A DNA stretch of 64,000 nucleotides from Oxyruncus cristatus (lineage: Eukaryota; Chordata; Aves; Passeriformes; Cotingidae): assembly GCA_013399855.1 (NCBI GenBank), contig VXAY01006172.1, forward strand, positions 493,780 through 557,779. The letters are read 5' to 3'. Shown one piece after another: positions 54,301-64,000 of the stretch; within the stretch, counting starts at the first letter, position 1; every line of letters starts with the position of its first letter. Position numbers and translations under genes: made by a program. A model generated the notes under the pieces. That model saw only the letters and a program-made list of their open reading frames with translations. It was not told where the DNA came from and made no database searches.

Positions 54301-56111
54301 TGTCCTTTAAACAAAAGGAAAAAACATCCCCTACCCTCCCATAGCTGTTGGCTTCTGATTGTTGCCGTCCAAGAAGTTTTCTCTGAAGAACAGCAAAAAT
54401 CAAAGTATCTGAGAGCTGTCAACAGGTTCAGAGACACTGTTGACAACACAGATGGAGGTTTGCTAATACAGGTCTCCTGCACGCAGCTACTTAGTGACTT
54501 TCTAAATGTCTGACTGGGACAAGTAATGAAATGTTATGATTACTGGGGGTAGGAGGGGACATAATTGGACGGAAAGGATTTGTTGCTTAAGTCCTATTTG
54601 CTCTCAGCCTCCACTTCGCTCTTGTGAAATGGGAGGGAAGAAGGCAGCAAAATTGAAACAAGCAGATGGACAGTGGATATTAAGAGCAGTGTTTTGGGCA
54701 ACTGGATAAACTGGGTGAAGGAAAAAAAATCCTTCTGATGACAATTACTCTTTGTTTTATATTTATACTTTTACACCCAGTGGGCCCAGGAGATCTGCAC
54801 TGGATAATGCCTGACTGCAATAGACTAAACAACGATTTACCAGCTCTGCTTTATCTGCTTCGGTCCTATGATGGATCACCATGGTACATTAACCCTTTCC
54901 TCCACATCTGCTGGCCTTGTTTTCCACAAGTTGCAGCATTGAGATAAAACATCTGGGTTTTTTTTTTTAAAAAGAATTTTAGGATTAAATCCAATATTGG
55001 AAGCAGGAAGAGGTATGTGGATGCACTTCCCTGGAGCTACATTCATCTCTTCTTAGTATTAGAGGGATTTTGCCATGAAGACTATGTCAGGGCAGCAGTA
55101 TGTTGCAACTGTGAGTTTACTATATTTTTTCCAGCAAAAAGCCCCAAAAGAAGTGGTGAGGGCTGCAGCCCTAAGTGATACTATACCTCACACCCTGGAA
55201 GAGCAGGGACTTAGTCATCTTGAGATGACATCTGAAACAGCCACTTTGGAGCCGTCTGGGACTTGCCTAGAATACAAGCTAGGGAGGAGGAACAGAAGCT
55301 TTGAAAATCCCATCCCATTTAAGTGCTTAGCGGCTCTTCTTGTGCTGGAAAGGATTGACTGTATTTGCCTGGCATACACGGAACTGTTCTTGAAGGCAGG
55401 AGGATGCAGCTTCTCCTCCGAGAGACAGAGCTGACCTTCCTCTTTTCTTTAAAAAAAAAAAAAGTCAGAAAAACAACCGGTGCTGGGTGGTGAATGTGGC
55501 GCCTGCTGCCCCCCTTTTAGCACCACGCTGTGACAACTGACTTCTGAGACAGTGACCTGGGTTTAGTGCCCTCCACATCCAGAGGCAAGTCAATGGTTCT
55601 GCTCCTGCTTTCCTCAGAAGCATTCTTGCTGTGAGGACTGGTGACTTTTGGGAGCAAGAACAAGGCCCTTTCTGCTAAAGCCAGGCCAGTGAATAACAAG
55701 TAGTTCAAGGTCTACTGGGATGGGGAAAATGTGAATATGTAGCCTACTGCTTAAGATGCCCTCTAGGCAGGAAGGACCTGTCAGTTCTTGTCACTGTACT
55801 GTGGGCCACCAATATTCTTCATGTAGAACAGCTGCTTAATGCAAAACAGTCCTTGACACCAGGATCTGAATCTTCCAAAATCTTCCCTCCCAGAAAACCT
55901 GCTAAACCAGCAGCTTTGCTGGTGATAAGGAAAGAAGAGTAAGACCCAAATTTGGCTGCCCCCTGGGTTGGCTCAATGATACCAAACTCATCATTGGCAG
56001 AGAATTTTGGTGATTTAAGCAATGTGGGGCAAACAGGAGGCTTTTACTTAGGAACAATAACTAGCAAGTATCTCCAGTTTAAAATATGGATGTTGCAGTC
56101 ATCCTTAGGAA

Positions 56112-56168
56112 CTTGCATTGCCAACAAGAGACCAGGTTTTTTGGTCTCATCTTGCATTGCCAACAAGA
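56112..56168. repeat. hairpin between 18-bp direct repeats
   Basis: The 18-mer cttgcattgccaacaaga occurs at 56112-56129 and 56151-56168. Overlapping the first copy and filling the space is a perfect 7-bp stem (GAGACCA at 56128-56134, TGGTCTC at 56142-56148) with a 7-nt loop. Direct repeats flanking a small palindrome can arise by replication slippage or as a footprint of a tiny mobile element. No known element was recognised. Confidence 0.8.
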
Positions 56169-58220
56169 AGTAACCATGTCAGGATGTACCTGAGGGCGGA
56201 AGAAGGCAGATAGCCCTCAGGGAAGACAGAATGAGAAATTGCCTAGGAAGCTGGACTGCATGAGGCATTTGCCCCAGCAGTCCCCTGGGAATCAGGGGGA
56301 AGAAAAAAGAAAATAAATACAAAAAGAAATACAGAGCTGTGTTATACTTCTCATCACTCTCACTGCCATCTGCAACAATAATTTCTTCTTTTGGAAGAGA
56401 GAGTCCAATGGGTAGCTGCCCACTGAACCCCCTGATGTGGGTCCAGCCCACCTAGGTTGGTTCTCAAGGGCACTTAGCATCTTGCTTCTCTCAGAGGTGC
56501 ATGATGCATGCTGCAGCTGGGTAAGCCATGTTCTCCAAAGGAAGAAACTCTAAAGTGAATTTTGCCCTTCCTTAACACTCACTTTCGCCACGCAGAAGAT
56601 TTCCCCACAGATAAAGTTGGTGGAGCTGATGGGCTTATTAAATCTTTCCTTGAGTAAACTCTCATTAAAGAGAATCAGATCTTAGCAGAACCCTTTAAAA
56701 TACTACTATAGTTGACTTGGTAAGCTTGATTCAACAGGCTTTATGGCAGAAAAGTGAGGGGGCACTATGTTCACATAAAGGGAATCAAGATTTCACTGTG
56801 CCCTTTAAACAAGATGTTGAACGAGTTGCAATGCTGTGCCGTGGCTGCTTTGTGCCAGTTCAGAGCTACATACCTGCCATAAAGTCAGCTTAACTTGCCA
56901 GTTAAATAGCATTTATGGTTGCTCTGCTGGGGTGATGCAGAGCAGCCAGCACATAGCAGTGACCTGGCTTTTTACAGTAGTCGTTTGTGTCGCTGCAGCT
57001 GCGCTTTAGGGCCTGATTCTCATTTGCTGATTTCACAGTGTCTTGGTGAGAGTGAGTCCTCATTTACACTGATAAGACTGAAGTGCCTTTATAGCTCCCA
57101 TCAGATCAGGCAGTGACTTTGAAGAAAATAAACCTCTGATTTTAGACAAAGAGCTGGAGTGTAATAAAAGCTGCATGTTATCCTTCACAGGCACCTTGAA
57201 TGAGGCCACGGGGAGCAAAATAAAAAGACTGGAAAGCACAGCTTCTTTTCCTTTAGTTTTATGATTTACATTTTTCTAGCCCTTTGATTTTTTGGTCTCT
57301 AATTAAGTCATAAGATTGGGTGAGGTGGGTGCTTGCATGAACTAGATGGCCACCTGTGTCACTTAATGAACTGAGCTACTAATTATAGGTGGAGGTGACT
57401 TCAGAGGGCTACATTCAGCCAGGAATTTGAAGTAGCAAAACTTTGCTAAAAGAAACGCCTAAAGTATTTGTTTTCTGTCCCTATTTAATGGCAGGGATAA
57501 CCAGAAGGGTTGACACCACTGGGGCAAGGTAGGCTATAAAAGGAATATTTCTGCTGCCTGCTGTCGCACATTCCTATTGACGTTCCTTAATGTAGTCAAT
57601 GTGCTCCTTGGGTTTGGGAAATCACTGGCTTCTTGCCACAGAAAGATGACACTATAATGTACGGTGATTTTATCTGCTTATGGTTTTCTCCGCATTTTGG
57701 GGAGAAAGATGAATTCCACTAGTCAACTTTTCTGGTATAGTATATAGTAGCCTCTTTTAAAGGACCTCTGGGTAGACCAGGTAATCCCACCAGCTAAAAA
57801 TGATTTTCTGCAGTGGCAGAGTTTTGTCTTCTCTGAGGTTGACAGCTCTTCCTCTGCCATTTTCCTTCTGTTGCCGTAAGAAGTAACTCCTGAGCTGTGT
57901 AGTTCATAGGGCAGCACCTCAAGACCCTTAGAATATTTTGTCAAGTGCATCGTGTAGGTAGTTGTTCATTGGAGCAGCGTGGATTTCTTCAGTGGGGCAC
58001 ATTTTCTTGATGAGAATGGGTAGCAGTCATGAATTACTGTGTAAGTGGGGTAAACGCCATTTACCTGGGCTCCTGAATTATTAAAAGATTATTAAAAGAC
58101 TATTTTCTTCTGTGTTCCTTCAAGGGGAAAGAGATGTATTGAATCACAAGGACCACTCCTGAAGTGAAAGAGCAGACTGCTACCCTCATGTTTTATTTTC
58201 TGAATTGAAAGAAATGGTAG

Positions 58221-58418
<198 letters not shown>

Positions 58419-59734
58419 TAAAATGTGATCAGTGCACATTTAGGTTGCGCCAAAGATAGGACAAAGTTTGGAGCTTCTCAGCTGGGACTTGGCTGTCACC
58501 AGAGGCTAAAAGAGGGCAGTAACCATAATCACAATATATCTGTTTATAAAGCTGGTAGAGATACATAACTTCACTTAATTTTCTTGCAATTATTACTTCT
58601 TGCATGGCAATGGTCCTTTAGAAATACAACTTTATTCTTCATTGCTACGTTGTCAGTCTTATAAGAGTTATCTCCTAATTTTATCAGAAATATTTTAGAT
58701 GGCCATCGATCTGCTAATAGTCACCAGTCAATAAGAATTCCTTAAACTTTTTGTGTGGTTGGACAGAATAGGAATAATGCTTCTGAGTAATAAAGAGCAG
58801 GGTAATTATACATGCATATTCCTATTTCTCCTCATACTGGAAACAAACCAAGCAAATTTTATTCATTGTACTAAACATTTCCTGATTCAAAGAATAATAT
58901 TGTGGATATTTTTATGAAAACCAAGTAAGCAACAGTATGAACATTATGCATTTATTTATTGACCAATATTGTATATTCTAAGCTCTTTAGAATGAGACAA
59001 TTATAAAATAAAAAAAAATTAATTGTGTAGGCATGCATGGCATGTATCTACTATGCTTAACCACATGACAAATATGCAAGTAGATGAAGTTGAAAACTTC
59101 AAAAGTTTTTTTTACGTTGATGCAGTAAGTAATGTGCTCTAAAACACTAATTTTGCTGAGGGACAGCTGAAATAATCAATGAGGTTGAGAATGTCAGATT
59201 CATACAGCTTTAATATATTTTTCCTCTGTTGTTTTTAATTCCCCACTGGGGATTGTAGGTACTGGGAGGGAGATGCGGTAGGATAAATTGTTAGGAAATG
59301 GAAGCATTTATTGCCTTCCCAGGGGAAATACAAATGCAGGAAAACAGATTATACTGAAATTCAGATGGAAGAGACATAATGGATATGTATTTTTCCTGAA
59401 TGGTTGCAGAGGTGTGTTAGATGCTGTGCTTATGATTTGCTTCTGTGCTGCAGCTTTGGAATAGGTTTGGCAAGCCCCAGTTCGAGGATTTATCTAGAAG
59501 CCTGATGCTTAAAAGAGAAGGAAATGAACTGGAAAAAAAATAAAGTGTTACTGAAACAGTAAGAATTTGAAGTTGCAGGTTTTACGTAAATTACATGTCA
59601 TTTATTTCTTTTCTAAAATAGTGTTTAGTGTCAGCTTTATAGGAAAAGGTTCCTAAGTGTCGGTTTGATTAGGATGGAGGTTGATTTTTCGTTTCCATAA
59701 TGGGATATGTAGTTGCTCAATGGTCTGAACATTT

Positions 59735-59771
59735 TATATACGTACGTATACATATGTGCATGCATGCATGT
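59735..59771. repeat. alternating purine-pyrimidine tract
   Basis: 37 bp of strict alternation (tatatacgtacgtatacata, then tgtgcatgcatgcatgt), including self-complementary TACGTA and tandem TGCA units. Such DNA can adopt Z-form or cruciform structure under supercoiling. Confidence 0.85.
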
Positions 59772-61246
59772 TTCAAAGCTGAGAATACAAACAGTGTTTT
59801 AATTCAGACTCTCTGTAAGATTTTCTGTTTATTCTGAATTGGGGTGGGTACCTAAGGAACATTATTAATAGACTTGAGCCTGGCATCTGCAGATTCGTAT
59901 ACGTGACATGTCTAATGGGAAAATGAATAGAAACTGTTAAAAAATAGAGTTAGGAGGCCCATGGATATTTGAGATAGAAGAGTTAATTAGAGGCAGAGAG
60001 ATCCCACTAATAGGCATCCAACAAGATCCCTCACTAAAAAAGTGCTAAAGAAACTAAGCAGCCCTGAGTTTGTAGAGAAACTCTTCTCATCAGCACGTAA
60101 CACGTGAAGTGTATGATTCTTTTCATAGTGAAAGAAGGTTGCCAGCATATCCTTGCAGAGATCTCAACTTGTCAGTGTGCTCAGAAATAAACTAGAAAAG
60201 GGGCAAAGAGGGACAGAAAGTCTGCTGCTGCTGACCTGGTCTCTGTAGCATTGTAAAGGAGGAGGGCTGCCTGCAAGAAGTTGCAGAAGGTTCTCGGGAC
60301 ACTGAATAAGGGATGACAAAGCAGCAAGTTAATGTGGATGGGAATAAAGGGGTGCACACGGGACAAAACAGGGCTAACTTTACAAATATAATACTGGGCT
60401 CTGAGTTGACAATTACTGATCAGCAACTGTTCCTGTGTTATAAAAGATATTTCTGTGGCATGATCAGCTCAACTCTCAGTAGTTCTCAAAAGGGGAAACT
60501 GATTAAGTTTATTAGGAAAGGAGTAGCGTACAAAACAAAAAGCCCCATTTTCCCTCTGTGTGAGTCAAGAAGGCTGCTTGTTATTGCTCTTCTGGTGTCT
60601 AAAGTAGAACTATGGACCTTGACCTGTATTTTTGACACTCTCCTAGGTGTCTCTTAGTGGCTGCTGTCAGACAAAAGACTCTTGGTTAGAGGATGCTTGG
60701 TCTTACCTAAGATGGCAGTTTCTATGTGCTTAAAATGCAAGAAGAACTTTAAATTTCAGAGTTTAAAGAAAAAAAGCTCTCAAGGCCTTAATTTTCAAAG
60801 TAGATGTGAAATTTTTGACTTAGTTTTTCTGCTCCTCCTGAAAGGTAAAGCAAAATATGCACCCATTTAACTACAGCAGTCCTGACACCACACATTGTCA
60901 CCAGATCATTCTGGTTCCAGCCTCTGGAAGAGGCTGATGGAGACACCTCTATCCCCAGGAAGGGTGCTTGCTCTCCTGAACACTGTTGGAGGTCCTGCTC
61001 TCTTATGTGCAAGATCCAAAATGAATGTCCCATTGGGAGTAATTGGGGAATCAAGGCTGGAAATACCAGCCTGGCTGCATAGCACTTCAGCTGCTCCCTT
61101 TGGTGTCCCAGCAGCTCCCCAGCACTCCCTGCATGAAGCTCAGCTGCAGCTGGGACTTGGCCCTGCAGCACTTGTTCTCAGTTACTATTTTGTCAGTCTG
61201 CCAGAGTGCCCATAGGGAATGCAAGCAGGAAAAGGGAAACAGGGAC

Positions 61247-61263
61247 TTTTTTTTTTTTTTTTT
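61247..61263. repeat. poly(T) tract
   Basis: Seventeen consecutive T in BMPER intron 3; simple homopolymer. Confidence 0.9.
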
Positions 61264-61441
61264 GCTGGTTGTATTTCATCTAAACGTGAACAAAATGTTA
61301 TGCAGAAAAGATACCAGAATCTGATGGCTTTTTTCTTGGCTTCATTCCAAAGCCTGGAAGAGCTTAATCAGGCCTTAGAGGCTCTTGCCAGCTCTCTTTG
61401 ATAGCTTCATGTCTTCCTACCTTGTGAAGAAATGAATCAAT

Positions 61442-61470
61442 TAATGAATGAATGAGTGAATGAATGAATG
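61442..61470. repeat. (AATG)n microsatellite
   Basis: About seven ATGA/AATG units with one substitution (gagtgaatg). Likely length-polymorphic. Confidence 0.9.
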
Positions 61471-61627
61471 GCTGCTGTCATTTGAATGCAACATCAGAGG
61501 GATTACATTAAGACCAAAGGACTGGCTTGTGTAGGAAGGAAACCACTGCTTATGTGTCATTTGTGGCATTGCTGCCACTGCATTTTATTCTGTCATGAGG
61601 AGCACATGAGGACACATGCCCCCATTG

Positions 61628-61693
61628 CTGGGGGGTTGGACTAGACGACCTTAAAAGGTCTCTTCAAACCCAAACTGTTCTATGCTTCTATCT
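61628..61693 (+). mobile_element. CR1 LINE 3'-end fragment
   Basis: ggttggactagacgacctta followed by aaaggtctcttcaaacccaa and 'ctgttctatgcttctat' is a slightly decayed CR1 3' terminus in plus orientation. Heavily 5'-truncated. Its 3' end points toward the inverted copy beginning 280 bp downstream. Confidence 0.88.
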
Positions 61694-61975
61694 CTCTGCA
61701 ACGCTGCATGCAGCTGAACTCTTGAATTGAGAGCTTTGCATACAGAGAAACTGAATTGTTGGTAGACGACCTTTCCTGCAAACAGTTGTGTACTGAGCAG
61801 AAGTCCCTTGCTTCTGTCTGAGTATTTGTATGCTACTTAGATAATTTCTAGCACTTTTTTTTCCGAATTTCTTAATAACCAGAAAAAGTTAGGCAGAGCA
61901 GCAGGTATAGCTTTTGCCATCAGAAAATTCACTGTGTTGGAAACTAACATAGGAAAAGATTTGACTTTACTTAAT

Positions 61976-62328
61976 CTCAGAATTGTAGAATATTGAGTTA
62001 GAAGGGTCCCACGAGAATCATCAAAGTCCAGCTCCTGGCCTTGCATGGGACAGCCCCAAGAATGTGTCTGAGGGTGTTCTCAAACAACAATTCAAACAAA
62101 CGCTCTTGAACTCTGTCAGGCTTGGTGCTGTCACCACTTCCCTGGGGAGCCTGTTCCAGTGCCCAGCCACCCTCTGGGTGAAGAACCTTTTCCTAATACC
62201 CAGCCTAAACCTCTCCTGGCACAACTTCATGCTGTTCCCTCAGGTCCTGTCACTGATCACCAGAGAGAAGAGATCAGTGCCTACCCCTCTGCTTCCCCTT
62301 GTGACGAAGTTGTGGGCTGCTAATAGGT
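61976..62328 (-). mobile_element. CR1 LINE copy, 5'-truncated
   Basis: Reverse-complemented CR1: it starts agaattgtagaatattgagt, then 'tcctggccttgcatgggaca', and continues through the blocks that read antisense 'ccctggggagcctgttccag' and 'ccctctgggtgaagaacctt'. About 350 bp covering the end of ORF2 and the 3' UTR. It is similar to the 42.5-kb copy but truncated earlier and separately inserted. Confidence 0.93.
62021..62230 (-). pseudogene. CR1 ORF2 extreme C-terminus
   Basis: The minus-strand frame carries the well-known CR1 terminal motif, here [20 protein letters not shown] followed by RLPREVV, and then a short tail. It marks the last residues of the LINE polyprotein. With no reverse transcriptase domain present it has no activity. 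Confidence 0.92.
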
Positions 62329-63058
62329 GTAAGATTTAAATTAAGACTTAGGATTTAAAGTCTCCAGACTAGCCATGTGTTTTAACATTGTTCTTGACTT
62401 TAGGCTCACAGGACCTTGATAGTAACATCAGTGGGGCAAGGCCCAGTTTTGCTGTGTGTTTATGCAAAGTCTGGAACAGAGAAATGTGGACCTGTGATTA
62501 TGGCTCCCTGATGCAATGAGAATAAAAATGACTAAGTCTGACAGTGAAAATTTTCTGGAAGATTATTCTTTTGACAGATATTTACTGTAGTTTATGAAAC
62601 ATACCATGTACCTCTAGAAAACTATTCATTTTGAAAATACTAAAAAAATTAAGGCTTCTTACTACTTTTGCACAGGATAAATAGGTCAGTTTTCATCTCT
62701 GATTTTATTTAATATATTTAATGAAAACATATGAGATCACTGAGATTCTAGAAATAAGCATTTTCTTATGTAGTTGGATGGAGATCTGTCACTTAGATAT
62801 AGACGTCTCTAAAGATCTAATAATAAATTATTTGCTCTGTGAAGAAAGTGGTATTGCTGGCCCAGGACTGCCTAAAGTTTGCTTTTCTAAAATTGTGCGC
62901 CATATTCTAATCCTAAGAATCTGAATCTTCTATGGATGTGCAAATACAAATTTGGTGGGTATTTTTTTTACGACAGAGAAAATTTGTTCAGAATTTTCTT
63001 TCAGTTCCTATGTGAAAATTTTGCATTTTCTATCCTTTTTAACTTTTAAAAGTTACTG

Positions 63059-63141
63059 GGGTTGTTGTTGTTGGGTTTTTTTGTTTGTTTGGTTTGGGTT
63101 TGGTTGTTTTTTGGTTTTTTTTGTTTGTTTTTTTTTTTTTA
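63059..63141. repeat. GTTT-rich low-complexity run
   Basis: (GTT)n passes into (GTTT)n/(GGTTT)n and a final T run. The Phe/Val/Trp/Gly-rich peptide it appears to encode is an artefact of this composition. Simple-sequence DNA in BMPER intron 3. Confidence 0.9.
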
Positions 63142-64000
63142 ATTATTGATCTTAGAGGTTCTTGTGCTATGCTCCATTGATCTGAAATCTACCAGAGAAT
63201 GGAATCCTCGCCCAAGCAACAGCAGTGCTAAGTCCCCTGAATATTGAATATCCAAAGCTATTGCAGTTAACTGTGCATTTCTTGGAAAGAATATCAAATA
63301 CTCTGGTTGAGGATTTCAATCCACTTCAGCAACCAATTTCAGCTATTAGGGTTGACTTGCAAAGGGAGTTAGAGGGAGGTTATAAGATTATCGGTGTTCT
63401 GGCTACTCTACTAATGCCCTGGAGGATCCATATGTACATTTGGCACTTGGTTCGCTGTGGACACCCCTAGTATGAGATCCCAATACCAGTTTGGTGTGCT
63501 GCTGTAGGACTGACTGCGGGGACCTTTGTGTGGGGCCCTCTAACTTCCAGCCCACCCTTGCTTGCTTTAAGGCAAGCTGTCGGAGACAAGGAATGGTAAC
63601 ATGGATGGAGGGGGATGGGATGGGAAGACAATATAGATATTTTCCTGAAAAGTCTTTTTTCACCTTCACCTGAATAATCTAGTCCTGGCATCTGTCAGAG
63701 GCTGGTTACGGGAAAAGATGTCTTAACTTTTCTACTGGTCTTTCTCACTGCTTCTGAGACTCTCGGTAATGTGATCCAGCTCCAAATCAGGAGGCCTTTT
63801 TTCTTCAGGCTGGAAGTACGGGTTCATGTCACCATTCATTCAGTTTTTAGCTTTGTATTTCAACCAAAAGCAGAGATTTTGAAGCAGGGACACATAGCCA
63901 CCAGGGACAGTACCACCCAGTATAATCATGATGCCGGTTTTAATTACTTCCGGTTATGCCCAAGGAAAGGTCTCTATCTCTCCATTCTTCCCTTGAGTTG

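Noticed and set aside
60313..60657. 114-codon plus-strand frame
   Set aside because: No resemblance to the second VWC domain expected next in BMPER and no flanking splice signals.
62952..63149. Phe/Val/Trp-rich 65-codon frame
   Set aside because: Encoded by GTTT low-complexity DNA; not a protein.
63225..63470. 81-codon frame with helical-looking composition
   Set aside because: Protein-like at first glance, but I recognise no family, it lies in BMPER intron 3, and no splice acceptor in the correct phase was seen for the next BMPER exon.

Overview
The window is vertebrate nuclear DNA, almost certainly from a bird. It is AT-rich, with long non-coding stretches and GT-AG introns, a single CpG island, and scattered fragments of chicken-repeat-1 (CR1) retrotransposons carrying typical avian CR1 3' ends. 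No bacterial-style operon, CRISPR array, rRNA or tRNA gene is visible. Almost all open reading frames over 60 codons look like chance.

The one gene I can name is BMPER (BMP-binding endothelial regulator, crossveinless-2), on the + strand. Three pieces of its 5' end are present: the coding tail of the signal-peptide exon (34120-34186), exon 2 (35024-35109) and exon 3 (58287-58386). They join in phase and encode the end of the signal peptide, the N-terminal BMP-binding 'clip' and the whole first von Willebrand factor type C domain (ten cysteines). The start codon lies inside an assembly gap (33882-34119). The other exons lie beyond the right edge.

Layout: 1-32884 is 5' flank without a recognisable gene. 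It holds three CR1 pieces, simple repeats, a few exon-like segments of unknown status and a small CpG cluster at 27900-28165. 32885-34320 is the CpG island and presumed promoter and first exon of BMPER, with a G-quadruplex-prone stretch and the gap. 34187-35023 is intron 1. 35110-58286 is a 23-kb intron 2 with two CR1 copies (one about 880 bp with ORF2 remnants). 58387-64000 is the start of intron 3, with two CR1 fragments lying tail to tail.

No undescribed multi-gene system was found. The most useful leads are the second CpG cluster upstream of BMPER, a few splice-bounded candidate exons, a hairpin between direct repeats at 56112-56168, and stretches that may be conserved enhancers. All need alignment or RNA data to decide.
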